This document shows positions 20,373 to 29,017 of a DNA stretch of 64,000 nucleotides, piece by piece; positions within the stretch are counted from its first letter, which is position 1, and every line of letters starts with the position of its first letter. The notes beneath the pieces are model-generated. The model did not search any database. It had not been told where the DNA came from and saw only the letters and a list, made by a program, of their open reading frames with translations. Origin of the DNA: Microcella pacifica (GTDB lineage: Bacteria > Actinomycetota > Actinomycetes > Actinomycetales > Microbacteriaceae); assembly GCF_009371975.2 (NCBI RefSeq), contig NZ_VIKT02000004.1, positions 104,789 through 168,788 of the forward strand, read 5' to 3'. The translations under genes were made by a program, and so were the position numbers.

Positions 20373-21962
20373 GTGGCAGAAGACGACTACGGTCGCGTTC
20401 CGGCGGGCTGGTATCCCGACCCGCTCGGACTGCCGCAGCTGCGCTGGTGGGACAACACCGCGTGGACCGAGCACGTCTCCGACGCCCGCCAGCCGATGGT
20501 GCCGACCGAGGCTCCCACCGCTCCCGCGGCCCCGACGATGTTCGCCGACGACGACCTCCCCCGGCGTCGAGACCTCCGTACCGCGTCGACCCCTGAGGAT
20601 GCTCCGCTCGACGACCCCGCACGGGAGGGCTCCGAGCCCGAGCAGCCGGCCGTGCAGCAGCCCACCGCGAACGTACTGCGCCAGCTCGCCCCGCCGACGA
20701 CGGGGGCCGTGCCGCAGCTCATCGAGCCCGGCGAGCAGGGCCAGCAGTCCGCGCAGCAGCAGTCGGCCGCGCCCCGCAGTGCCTCGTCTGCCCCCGCGAG
20801 CGGGCGGCCCGCCAACTCCGCTGCTGAGGCTTTCGCCGCGGCCGCCTTCGCCGACCTGCAGGCCGAATCCGAGCTCAAACCGCCGCAGGATCCGGCGCCC
20901 TCCCCCTGGGTTCCGCTGCAGCGCGACACCGACAGCGCGCCCGGATCGACGCCGGAGTCGACGCCCGGCCCCGTCTCGGCGAGCGGCAGTGCGCCGTGGG
21001 ATCTCGGCGCGGGCTCGGCCCCGCAGCAGGGCAGCGCGCCCCACTACGGCTCGGCTCCGCAGCGGGGTTCGGCGCCGCAGTACGGCAGCGCGCCCCAGTA
21101 CGGCTCCGCCCCGCAGTACGGTTCCGCTCCGCAGGGGTCAGCGCCGCAGTACGGCTCGGCACCTCAGTACGGCAGCGCCCCGCAGTACGGCTCCGCTCCC
21201 CAATACGGCAGCGCGCCCCAGTACGGATCAGCGCCCGGCTTCGCCTCGGCCCCCGGCGCCCCGCAGTACGCCCCCTACTCGCAGGAGTCGCCCCGCGCAG
21301 CGTCGGAGACCCGCCGCTCCGGAACCCACCAGGCGCTCGGAGCCCCCAGCGGCAACGTGCAGACCGTCGAGTCGTGGGCGATCGCGCTGCTGCCCATGCT
21401 GCAGCTGCTGCTGAGTCTGCTCGTCGTCGCCGCGTTCACGACCGGCCCGAGCCTCATCTTCATGGCAGCCATCTGGATCGTGCCCTACCCGATCGTGGCC
21501 GCGCTCGCCTACTTCGATGCCCGAACCCTGCGCCGCCGCGGCATCGACGCCCCCGCCAGTTGGCTGTGGGCCCTCGGCACGGCGCCCGTGTACCTGGCCG
21601 CGCGTGCCGTGCGACTGAGCCGCATCTCGGGTGCCGGGTTCGGCCCCGTGGCGGTGTGGCTGCTCGTCTCGGGTCTGGTGGGGGCATCCATTCTCGCCGT
21701 TCCCGGCCTCATCATCGCCGCGATGCCCGGCGTCTTCGCCGACCAGGCAGAAGAGACGATCCAGGCGAACGCACGCTCCATCGGCACCCAGCTGGAGGTG
21801 AACTGCCCCGCCTCGCCGCCCCTGTTCATCGGACAGCAGCTGCGGTGCCCCGCCACCAACTCCTCCGGCGAGAACCTCGTCGTCACCGTGAGCCTGCAGC
21901 GCGCCAACGGCTGGATCACCTGGCAGGTCGACGATTGGGGCATCTTCTCGTTCGTTCGATAA
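20373..21962 (+). CDS. DUF2510/DUF4333-like membrane protein with QYGSAP tandem repeats
   Basis: A 529-aa protein of unknown function. Residues 8-35 are a DUF2510 domain (GWYPDP...RWWD..AWTEHV). Residues 40-200 are low-complexity Ala/Pro/Gln. About residues 215-295 are roughly a dozen QYGSAP-type hexapeptides. Then come about four membrane helices (330-450) and an exported C-terminal domain with two cysteines (VNCPAS, LRCPAT) resembling DUF4333. The repeat DNA is built of 18-bp units prone to copy-number change. It starts at GTG 20373. First of three DUF2510 genes in the same direction. Confidence 0.85.
   Translation: MAEDDYGRVPAGWYPDPLGLPQLRWWDNTAWTEHVSDARQPMVPTEAPTAPAAPTMFADDDLPRRRDLRTASTPEDAPLDDPAREGSEPEQPAVQQPTANVLRQLAPPTTGAVPQLIEPGEQGQQSAQQQSAAPRSASSAPASGRPANSAAEAFAAAAFADLQAESELKPPQDPAPSPWVPLQRDTDSAPGSTPESTPGPVSASGSAPWDLGAGSAPQQGSAPHYGSAPQRGSAPQYGSAPQYGSAPQYGSAPQGSAPQYGSAPQYGSAPQYGSAPQYGSAPQYGSAPGFASAPGAPQYAPYSQESPRAASETRRSGTHQALGAPSGNVQTVESWAIALLPMLQLLLSLLVVAAFTTGPSLIFMAAIWIVPYPIVAALAYFDARTLRRRGIDAPASWLWALGTAPVYLAARAVRLSRISGAGFGPVAVWLLVSGLVGASILAVPGLIIAAMPGVFADQAEETIQANARSIGTQLEVNCPASPPLFIGQQLRCPATNSSGENLVVTVSLQRANGWITWQVDDWGIFSFVR
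21020..21240 (+). repeat. 18-bp coding tandem repeats (QYGSAP)
   Basis: Runs of an 18-bp unit like CAGTACGGCTCGGCACCT, coding for QYGSAP, with GSAPQRG and GSAPHYG variants at the left end. Reading frame is kept throughout, and synonymous differences (GGC/GGT/GGA; AGC/TCG/TCC) show that the array is not a very recent expansion. The encoded stretch would be a flexible linker before the membrane domain. Confidence 0.85.
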
Positions 21963-22180
21963 GCGAACGGCGCGCCTGCACCGACCTCGCAGGCCCGGCA
22001 TACTCACAACCGAACACGTACCACCGCACCACCTACCCAGCAGCACCGCACAACTGAAGATCGCACACCGAACGTCGCGTGGAACCCGAACAGCTTCGCG
22101 ACAGCCCCGCAGCACCGAACGCTGCGGGTGAAGCATCGCAACCCGGCCGGGGGGCCGGGAGCACACAGGGGGACCACATC

Positions 22181-23041
22181 ATGACGACGACCGCGATTCA
22201 GGTGCCAGCAGGCTGGTATCCGGACCCGATCGCCACAGCTCACGGCGGCGAGGCGACGTACCGGCGCTGGTGGGATGGCGCGCAGTGGACCGAGCACGTC
22301 GAGGCACTCGCGCCCGTGCAGGCGCCGGTCTCGCGCGAGCCCCTGCAGGAGAGCAACGACCAGGTCGCGGCGCCGAGCGTGTACACACCCGCAGGGTCGG
22401 CGCCCGTGACGCTCACGCCGCGCGACTCCGCGCGCGCTGCGCACCGCATGTCGCTGCACTCCCCCAGCACCGACTCCGCGTACTCCAGCTCTTCGGCGAC
22501 CGTGCCCTCCGCGGCGTACCCGAGCCCGGCCCCCGCGGGTCGCCGTTCCGCGCGGACGCCCGTGAGCGCCGTCGACCTCGAGACGGCACGCCCTCGTCGG
22601 CGTCGTGAGAGTGACCGCGCCGTCGTCTCCGAGGCCCTCGAGCCGCGCCAGCGCGTCTACACCGCCTCCGTCTGGCTCATGGCGACGATGCCCATCACCC
22701 AGGCCCTCCTGATCTTCGCCGTCTTCACGAGCCTGCCGCCCGAGAGCTCGGCCTGGACGCGCGGCCTCACGCTCATCTTCCCGTTCATCCTCTACGCGGC
22801 GCTCGCGGGGCAGGACACCCGGCTCATGGCCCTCGCCGGGCACCTGCGCACGGCGCCCTGGGTGACCGCGCTCGTCGTGCCCCCGGTCTACCTGGCCGTG
22901 CGCAGTGTGCGCATCGGTCGCACGACCGGCGCCATCGCGTGGCCGCTGTACGTGTGGCTGGTCGCCCAGGCTGCCGTCATCGGCACGTGGTGGGCTCTGG
23001 ACCCCGCCGGCGTGCTCGCGACCATCGAGCCTCTGCTCTGA
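22181..23041 (+). CDS. DUF2510 membrane protein
   Basis: A 286-aa protein with an N-terminal DUF2510 domain (GWYPDPIATAHGGEATYRRW, then WDGAQWTEHV). A Ser/Pro-rich middle and a basic patch (RPRRRRESDR, about residue 140) precede about four membrane helices in the last 120 residues. The start at ATG 22181 follows a GGGGG run eight bases upstream; longer in-frame starts lack support. Function unknown. It shares its layout with the genes at 20373, 23593 and 38376. The preceding 218 bp (21963-22180) contains no gene. Confidence 0.8.
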   Translation: MTTTAIQVPAGWYPDPIATAHGGEATYRRWWDGAQWTEHVEALAPVQAPVSREPLQESNDQVAAPSVYTPAGSAPVTLTPRDSARAAHRMSLHSPSTDSAYSSSSATVPSAAYPSPAPAGRRSARTPVSAVDLETARPRRRRESDRAVVSEALEPRQRVYTASVWLMATMPITQALLIFAVFTSLPPESSAWTRGLTLIFPFILYAALAGQDTRLMALAGHLRTAPWVTALVVPPVYLAVRSVRIGRTTGAIAWPLYVWLVAQAAVIGTWWALDPAGVLATIEPLL

Positions 23042-23076
23042 CCCTTCCCCCACCTCCCTCGACGTAGGGTCGAAGG

Positions 23077-23388
23077 GTGAGCGACCGTGACCGGCCCCGA
23101 GGCGCGAGCCTCGAGGTTCTGCGCGCCGAGGCTCACGACGAGCTGCAGACGGTCATCCTCGCTCGCTGCCGTGACGGAGAGGACCCGTGGGACTTCATGA
23201 CGGAGCTCCCCACCGTCGATGAGCTGGTGGTGTGGATGCTCCGGGCCGAGTCGATCCGCGCCGACCACGACCGGTTGCCCTCCCCGGCCCGCAACTATCG
23301 CGTACTGCGGCAGATCGCGCTCGACCACCCGGCCCTCACGACGACGGTGTGGCGCATGCTCGGCGACCTGGAGCGCGACGCTGGCTGA
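23077..23388 (+). CDS. Small hypothetical protein
   Basis: A 103-aa soluble, acidic protein with no family I recognise. It contains ILARCRDGEDPWDFMTELP and a C-terminal helix (TTVWRMLGDLERDAG). It starts at GTG 23077 with AAGG close by. It lies between two DUF2510 genes on the same strand. Coding potential looks real from amino-acid composition and G/C third positions, but there is no homology to support it. Confidence 0.5.
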   Translation: MSDRDRPRGASLEVLRAEAHDELQTVILARCRDGEDPWDFMTELPTVDELVVWMLRAESIRADHDRLPSPARNYRVLRQIALDHPALTTTVWRMLGDLERDAG

Positions 23389-23429
23389 CCTGCTCGGCGG
23401 CGAAGCGACCCCCGTTCTGTACCCCATCG

Positions 23430-23449
23430 AGTCCCCCTTACTGGGGACT
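23430..23449 (+). terminator. Hairpin downstream of the small hypothetical gene
   Basis: AGTCCCC (23430-23436) and GGGGACT (23443-23449) form a 7-bp perfect stem with a six-base loop and no T tract. It lies in the 204-bp gap before the third DUF2510 gene. Confidence 0.45.
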
Positions 23450-23592
23450 GCGTGCTCGTAGGCTCCCGCACCCCCGCGCCGTAGACTTGCCGTCGACGAG
23501 CGTTGCGTTCACCCCACGGCCACTCCGCCGAGCGACGCGTCGTGTGACCCGCACCTCTGCGCTCCCGCTCCCGCCTTCCCCGAGGACCCACC

Positions 23593-24417
23593 ATGACCGA
23601 AGGTTCGACCCTCCCCGTCGCCGGGTGGTACGACGACCCTGAGATCGCGCTGCGGCTGCGCTGGTGGGACGGCGCCCGGTGGACCCAGCACACTCGACCC
23701 AAGCCGATCGCGCACGGCGAGCCCGCCTCCCCCGGCGCCGCGGTCGCGCACGGCCACGCCTCGGCGACCGCCGCCGCGGTGGCCGACGTCGCGGTGACCG
23801 GCGTCGACACGACGACCGACGCGAATGGAGCGGCCGTCGCGGCCCCGGTCGGCGAGGAACCCTACTCGTACTCGGTGCCGTACTCCGCCACGCCGACCTC
23901 GGCTCCGTCGAGCGCCTCCACGGGTGACGCCGGGCCGCGCACGCAGCTCGGCACCTTCGGCATGCGATCGGTGACCCGCAGCGACCTGTGGAACACGGCC
24001 GCCCAGTCGATGGAGTACACCCCGGAGCGCACCACGACCCTCGCGGCCTGGATGCTCGCTGCCACTCCCCTCGTGGCCTTCCTCGCCCAGCTCGCCGTGA
24101 CGGTGCTCACCGGCATCGAGTCGACGCCCTGGTTCTGGGTGCTCGCCGCGAGCCTTCTGCCCATCATGTGGATCATCGTCTGGGTGCGGCGCGACCGCGA
24201 GAAGCTGCATGAGTGGGGACACCTCGAGCGCGCCTCCGGATGGTGGGCGCTTCTCGGCAACGTCGGCTATCTCGCGGCACGAGGCATCGTCGTGCAGCGT
24301 CAAGCGGGCCGCGGCTGGTGGCCGCTCATCGTCACCCTGCTGCTCACCGCGGGGCTCGTGAGCCTCGGCATCTTCACCCCCGCCCTGTTCCTCGTCTTCA
24401 TGACGCCCATCCAGTAG
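23593..24417 (+). CDS. DUF2510 membrane protein
   Basis: A 274-aa protein. The DUF2510 domain has an altered first motif (GWYDDP instead of GWYPDP) and then RLRWWDGARWTQH. An Ala/Thr/Ser-rich linker spans about residues 45-125, then come about four membrane helices (150-265). ATG 23593 has GAGG upstream. Unknown function; clustered with the two similar genes upstream. Convergent with the helicase gene, sharing a terminator hairpin. Confidence 0.8.
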   Translation: MTEGSTLPVAGWYDDPEIALRLRWWDGARWTQHTRPKPIAHGEPASPGAAVAHGHASATAAAVADVAVTGVDTTTDANGAAVAAPVGEEPYSYSVPYSATPTSAPSSASTGDAGPRTQLGTFGMRSVTRSDLWNTAAQSMEYTPERTTTLAAWMLAATPLVAFLAQLAVTVLTGIESTPWFWVLAASLLPIMWIIVWVRRDREKLHEWGHLERASGWWALLGNVGYLAARGIVVQRQAGRGWWPLIVTLLLTAGLVSLGIFTPALFLVFMTPIQ

Positions 24418-24436
24418 CGCGGGGCACCCCGGCTAC
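24414..24436. terminator. Bidirectional terminator between convergent genes
   Basis: GTAGC (24414-24418) pairs with GCTAC (24432-24436) and GGGG with CCCC inside, around a CA loop. It covers the stop codons of both the DUF2510 gene and the helicase gene. Confidence 0.6.
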
Positions 24437-27009
24437 AGGCGCTTCAGGCCCTCCACGCGCACGACCGCTTCGCCGCGCTCCGCGCTCTGCGCGAGGTCGA
24501 CGGTCGCGTGGATGCCCCAGTCGTGATCGCCGGCCGGGTCGTCGATGACCTGGCGCACGCTCCAGAAGCCGGGGCCAGCATCCGGATCATTCTCGGAGAT
24601 CTGCACGAGGGATGCTGCGCGCGCGCCGCCCGCCGTGCCCATGCTCTCGTGCTCGGCGTAGTAGGCGTCGAGCGCCTCGGGCCAGCCCGCCTCCGGGTCG
24701 AGCTCGACGAGGTCGTCGTCGCGCTGCAGCGCCGCGAGCTGCACGCGGCGGAACAGCTCGTTGCGCACGAGCACGGTGAATGCCCGCCGATTGGTCGTGA
24801 CGTCCGGCGGGGGCGGCGGCAGGATCGGCTCGCCGTCCACAACGTCGGAGTGAGGCGCCGTGAGCTGCGCCCACTCGTCCTGCAGGCTCGAGTCGACCTG
24901 CCGCACGAGCTCACGCAGCCACTCGATGATGTCGAGCACGTCCGGCGTCTTGGCGTCGTCGGGGATCGTCTGGCGGAACGCGCGGTCGGCGTCGCTCAGG
25001 TAGCGCAGCAGGAGGCCCTCGCTGCGGGCCAGCTGGTAGTGGCTCACGTACTCGGTGAAGCTCATGGCCTTCTCGAACATGTCGCGCACGACCGCCTTGG
25101 GGCGCAGCTCGACGTCGCGGATCCACGGCTGGGTGGCCGCGTAGGTCTCGAACATGGCCTCGAGCAGGTCGGCGAGCGGGCGCGGATGCGTGATGTCGTC
25201 GAGCGCCTCCATGCGCTCGTCGTACTCCATGCCCTGCGCCTTCATGCGGCCGATCGCCTCGCCGCGCGCCTTGTGCTCCTGCTGCCGCAGCACGGGCCGC
25301 GGGTCGTCGAGGGTGGCCTCGATGACGCTCACGACGTCGAGCGCGTAGTGCGGGGCGGCCTCGGGCGCCGCGCCGGGGACTGTGTGCTCATCGTCGGCGC
25401 CCGGCGCGGGCGGCGCGACCGTCGTGGCGTCGTCCTCCGGGTCGAGCGACTCGATGACGGCGAGTGCGAAGGGGCTGAGCGGCTGATTGAGCGCGAAGTT
25501 GGGCTGCAGATCGACCGTCAGGGTGATGCGCCCGCCGGGCTCGATGACGACGACGCCCGCGCGTACGAGGGTCTTGGCGATGCCGAGCGCGCGGCGCACG
25601 AGCTCGCGCTGCCGGTGCGGCGGCTCGTGGTTCTGCGTGAGCAGCGCCCGGGCGTTGCCGAAGACATCTCCCCCGCGCGCGATGAGGTTGATGAGCATCG
25701 CCGCCGACACCTGCATGCGACTCTCGAGCGGTTCGGGCGCTCCGCCGATGAGCCGCTCGAAGCTCGTCTCGCTCCACGTGACGAAGCCGGCGGGTGCCGA
25801 CTTGCGCACGATCTTCTTCTTCTTTTTCGGGTCGCTGCCCGCCTTGGTGGTCGCGGCGTGGTTCTCGACCTCGTGGTCGGGAGCCTGCACGACGACGAGC
25901 CCGGCCGTGTCGTAGCCGGCGCGACCGGCGCGCCCCGCAATCTGGTGGAACTCGCGCGCGCTCAGCTGCCGCATCTTCTCGCCGTCGAACTTGCTGAGCG
26001 CCGTCAGCAGCACCGTGCGAATCGGCACGTTGATGCCGACGCCGAGCGTGTCGGTGCCGCAGATGACGCGCAGCAGTCCGCGCTGGGCGAGCACCTCCAC
26101 GAGTCGCCGGTACTTGGGCAGCATGCCGGCATGGTGCACGCCGATGCCGCTGCGCACGAGGCGGCTGAGCGTCGTGCCGAATCCGGTGGTGAAGCGGAAG
26201 TCGCCGATCGCGGCGGCGATCTCGTCGCGCTGCTCCCGGGTGATGATGCGGATGCTCGACAAAGCTTGAGCGCGCTCCATCGCGGCCGCCTGGCTGAAGT
26301 GCACGACGTAGATCGGCGCCTGCCCGTCGTCAAGCAGCGTCTGCACGGTCTCGTGCACGGGAGTCTTCACGTAGTCGAACGTGAGCGGAATCGGCCGCTC
26401 GGCGTGCGTCACCTCGCTCACGGGGTGGCCCGTGCGGCGCTGCAGGTCGTCGGCGATGGGCGTGACGTCGCCGAGGGTCGCACTCATGAGCAAGAACCGC
26501 GCGTGGGTCAGCTCGAGCAGCGGCACCTGCCACGCCCAGCCCCGATCGGGGTCGGCGTAGTAGTGGAATTCGTCCATGACGACAAGCCCCGCCTCGACGT
26601 CCGACCCGTGGCGCAGGGCCTGATTCGCGAGAATCTCGGCTGTGCAGCAGACGATGGGCGCATCCCCGTTGACGCTGCTGTCGCCCGTGACCATGCCGAC
26701 GTTCTCCGCGCCGAAGATCTCCACGAGGGCGAAGAACTTCTCGCTCACGAGCGCCTTGATGGGGGCGGTGTAGTAGCTGCGCTGGCCCTGCGCGAGGGCG
26801 ATCGCGTGGGCGGCGACCGCGACGAGGCTCTTGCCGCTGCCGGTCGGGGTGGCGAGGATCACATGCGCGCCGGCGACGAGCTCGAAGATCGCCTCCTCCT
26901 GCGCGGGGTAGAGCGTGAGGCCTTCGTCGGTCGCCCAGTTCTCGATCGCGTCGAAGGCAGCACCGGCCTCGTAGGGGGCGGGCATGCGGTCTAGCAGCGA
27001 GGAGGTCAT
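24433..27009 (-). CDS. Ski2-like DEAD/DEAH-box RNA helicase (DUF3516 type)
   Basis: An 858-aa superfamily 2 helicase of the actinobacterial DUF3516 class, probably acting in RNA turnover. Motifs: Q-like LYPAQEEAI, Walker A ATPTGSGKS (about residue 55), Walker B DEFHYY (about 150), motif III LMSATLGD, motif V GTDTLGVGINVPI, motif VI QIAGRAGRAGYD. A Lys-rich insert (KKKKKIV, about residue 385) follows the helicase core. The remaining C-terminal half is the family-specific domain. ATG 27009. No operon partner. Confidence 0.93.
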   Translation of the reverse strand: MTSSLLDRMPAPYEAGAAFDAIENWATDEGLTLYPAQEEAIFELVAGAHVILATPTGSGKSLVAVAAHAIALAQGQRSYYTAPIKALVSEKFFALVEIFGAENVGMVTGDSSVNGDAPIVCCTAEILANQALRHGSDVEAGLVVMDEFHYYADPDRGWAWQVPLLELTHARFLLMSATLGDVTPIADDLQRRTGHPVSEVTHAERPIPLTFDYVKTPVHETVQTLLDDGQAPIYVVHFSQAAAMERAQALSSIRIITREQRDEIAAAIGDFRFTTGFGTTLSRLVRSGIGVHHAGMLPKYRRLVEVLAQRGLLRVICGTDTLGVGINVPIRTVLLTALSKFDGEKMRQLSAREFHQIAGRAGRAGYDTAGLVVVQAPDHEVENHAATTKAGSDPKKKKKIVRKSAPAGFVTWSETSFERLIGGAPEPLESRMQVSAAMLINLIARGGDVFGNARALLTQNHEPPHRQRELVRRALGIAKTLVRAGVVVIEPGGRITLTVDLQPNFALNQPLSPFALAVIESLDPEDDATTVAPPAPGADDEHTVPGAAPEAAPHYALDVVSVIEATLDDPRPVLRQQEHKARGEAIGRMKAQGMEYDERMEALDDITHPRPLADLLEAMFETYAATQPWIRDVELRPKAVVRDMFEKAMSFTEYVSHYQLARSEGLLLRYLSDADRAFRQTIPDDAKTPDVLDIIEWLRELVRQVDSSLQDEWAQLTAPHSDVVDGEPILPPPPPDVTTNRRAFTVLVRNELFRRVQLAALQRDDDLVELDPEAGWPEALDAYYAEHESMGTAGGARAASLVQISENDPDAGPGFWSVRQVIDDPAGDHDWGIHATVDLAQSAERGEAVVRVEGLKRL

Positions 27010-27078
27010 CGCCTCCAGTCTCCCCCACCCGCCCGGGTCACAGTCTCCACAGCTCAGGACTCACCGACACCGGCTTCG

Positions 27079-27178
27079 TCTCCACAATTCAGGAGTGCCT
27101 GCTCGGAGACGGCGGTTCGGGATGCTCGCACGGCGTGTCGACGGGGTGCGAGCATCCCGAACTCCTGAATTGTGGAGA
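27079..27178. repeat. Palindromic intergenic repeat, copy C
   Basis: Outer arms TCTCCACAATTCAGGAGT (27079-27096) and its exact complement (27161-27178). An inner stem TTCGGGATGCTCGCA pairs with TGCGAGCATCCCGAA, leaving the loop core CGGCGTGTCGACGGGG. A decayed single arm, TCTCCACAGCTCAGGACT, lies at 27044-27061. The 210-bp gap 27010-27219 between the helicase and btpA-like genes holds only this element. Confidence 0.9.
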
Positions 27179-27219
27179 CGGAGTTGTAGTGGGGCGAGCG
27201 CGAGAGCGCGTTGTCGCCG

Positions 27220-28038
27220 CTAGGCGAGGGTGGCGCGGAATTCGCGGGCGGCCGTCATCAACTGCACCACACGTGCAGGGTCGACCGTGTTCTCAAAGCG
27301 ACCCTCTCGCTTGAAGTAGGTGCCGACCACCGCACCATCAGCAATCGACAGTTGCTCGCCGACGTTCTCGGCCCGAACACCCGTGTTCACGAATACCGGA
27401 ACGGTGCCTGCGGCGTTCTTCACGATCGAAAGGGCTTGTGTGTCAGTCGGCGCTCCCGCGGTCGCACCCGAGACGCACAGCGCATCGGGCAGAGTAGCGA
27501 ACACGGTGGTCTTGGCGATCGAGGCGAGGTCGCGGTCGGCCAGGTACTGTGCCGACTCAGGAACGATGTTGAACAGCAACTTGACGTGCGAGGCACCGAT
27601 CCGAGCGCGGTGACGCGCCACCTCGCCGACGTTGGTGTTCCACAGCCCGAAGTCGCTCGCGTAGACCCCAGTAAAGATCTCGCGTACCCACTGGGCGCCG
27701 GTCGCCATTGCCAGGTCGATCGATGCTCGAGCATCCCAGAGCACGTTGACGCCGAACGGCGCAGTGATTTCCGAGCGCAGCTCCCCGATGACGCGCGCCA
27801 TGGTGATGGCAGTGATTGGCTCGGTCTGCGTCAGGTACGGAAGGCTGAACTCGTTGGAGAACATGACGCCGTCGACACCGCCTGCCTGCAGGTCGTGTAG
27901 TTCCTGACGAGCACGCGCGATCACTGCGTCGAGGCCCGCTGACGAATCGTACCCGGGGTCGCCCGGCAGCGCAGACAAGTGCAGCATCGCGATCACAGGC
28001 TTCTTCACCGCGAAGATGTCGTCCAACCAGGTGGTCAT
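27220..28038 (-). CDS. BtpA/SgcQ family TIM-barrel protein
   Basis: A 272-aa protein of the BtpA family, named for a photosystem I factor but in heterotrophs found with sugar genes (SgcQ). Segments: VIAMLHLSALPGDPGY near the N-terminus, GGVDGVMFSNEFSLPY, PFGVNVLWDA, CVSGATAGAPTD and FVNTGVRAENV, all typical of this TIM barrel. AAGGAG precedes ATG 28038. Divergent from the DeoR gene across 178 bp. Likely an enzyme of the adjacent sugar or nucleoside-like pathway; the reaction is unknown. Confidence 0.88.
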   Translation of the reverse strand: MTTWLDDIFAVKKPVIAMLHLSALPGDPGYDSSAGLDAVIARARQELHDLQAGGVDGVMFSNEFSLPYLTQTEPITAITMARVIGELRSEITAPFGVNVLWDARASIDLAMATGAQWVREIFTGVYASDFGLWNTNVGEVARHRARIGASHVKLLFNIVPESAQYLADRDLASIAKTTVFATLPDALCVSGATAGAPTDTQALSIVKNAAGTVPVFVNTGVRAENVGEQLSIADGAVVGTYFKREGRFENTVDPARVVQLMTAAREFRATLA

Positions 28039-28125
28039 GATGCTCCTTTTCTGCTGCCCGACAATCAGAGTCGGCGTGATCGAGTGCGCAAGGCGGATGA
28101 GATGTCATCCCGCGACATGTCAAAT

Positions 28126-28212
28126 GTTCCCACATTTCTCGCACTACTGGGAACCTTTTACAGAAATGTAACCAAAAAGGTGTTACAAGATCACAGTTTG
28201 CGTCTACTGTGG
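28126..28212. promoter_or_regulatory. Divergent promoter region with three inverted repeats
   Basis: This AT-rich stretch between btpA-like and deoR genes has three dyads: GTTCCCA...TGGGAAC (28126-28132 and 28148-28154), GTAAC-N9-GTTAC (28168-28186), and TCACAGT...ACTGTGG (28191-28197 and 28206-28212, six of seven pairs). Any could be the operator of the DeoR regulator; the last one abuts its start codon at 28217. Confidence 0.5.
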
Positions 28213-28216
28213 TCAC

Positions 28217-29017
28217 ATGTCAGTTCAAGGGCGACGAGCGCTGATCGAACAGCGCGTACTCGACGAGGGCGAGATCGACTTCACCAGTCTCGCCACTGAG
28301 CTCGGCGTGTCGGAAATGACGATTCGTCGTGACATCGAGGCACTGGAGCTCAAAGGCGTGTTGCGACGCGTCATGGGCGGTGCGATCTCGGTCGGGTCTG
28401 CTGCCGCGGAACCCTCCTTTGAAGCGAGAGCCGCCCTGGCTGCGACCGAGAAGGCACACATCGCCTCCGCCGTGGTCGATCTCCTCCATGAAGGAGAAAC
28501 GGTGATCATCGACAGTGGCTCGTCGGCGCTCGCCGTAGCTCGAGAGATCCGATCGCGGCACCTGCCCCTCACGGTCATCACCCCCAGCCTGTTGGTCGCG
28601 ACGGAATTGAGTTCGGAAGTCGATTCCGAGGTCTACGTCACCGGCGGCCAGTTGCGCCCGGGCGAGCTCAGCCTCATCGGAGCGGGAGCTCAAGAGAGCT
28701 TCGATCGATTCAACGCGAGCACATTCGTGATGGGCGTGGCCGGCGTAGACGAGGGCGCTGGCGTCACCGACTACCACTACGACGAGGCGCACGTGAAGCG
28801 CGCCGCGGCACGATCGGCCCAGCGCATCATTGTGGTCGCCGACTCGAGCAAGCTCGGGCGGGTGCAGCTGATCTCAATCGCCGACCTCGCCGACCTCGAC
28901 ACCCTCGTGACAGATGGGCCTCCTGAGCACCCCGCGTTGCGCAGCGCCCAATCAGCAGGAGTCACCGTGATCTGTGTCCAACCGCCCGCCTCGTCGATGA
29001 AGGGGCAGCTCACATGA
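28217..29017 (+). CDS. DeoR family transcriptional regulator
   Basis: A 266-aa sugar-responsive repressor. The N-terminal HTH includes the signature LGVSEMTIRRDIEALE followed by the wing RRVMGGA. The C-terminal DeoRC sensor domain has IIDSGSSALAVA and the phosphosugar-binding GGQLRPGELSLIG. It probably senses a phosphorylated ketose from the downstream kinase and controls both this operon and the divergent btpA-like gene. It overlaps the kinase gene by four bases (ATGA). Confidence 0.93.
   Translation: MSVQGRRALIEQRVLDEGEIDFTSLATELGVSEMTIRRDIEALELKGVLRRVMGGAISVGSAAAEPSFEARAALAATEKAHIASAVVDLLHEGETVIIDSGSSALAVAREIRSRHLPLTVITPSLLVATELSSEVDSEVYVTGGQLRPGELSLIGAGAQESFDRFNASTFVMGVAGVDEGAGVTDYHYDEAHVKRAAARSAQRIIVVADSSKLGRVQLISIADLADLDTLVTDGPPEHPALRSAQSAGVTVICVQPPASSMKGQLT

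Noticed and set aside
21020..21240. Tandem repeat as a CRISPR or regulatory array
   Set aside because: The units are contiguous 18-mers in frame with a long coding gene and encode QYGSAP, so it is a protein repeat.
24508..26994. 828-codon plus-strand frame opposite the helicase
   Set aside because: Shadow; the minus strand carries all helicase motifs.
28168..28186. Riboswitch or leader RNA upstream of deoR
   Set aside because: Only short dyads suited to protein binding are seen, and the distance to the start codon is too small for a known riboswitch fold.
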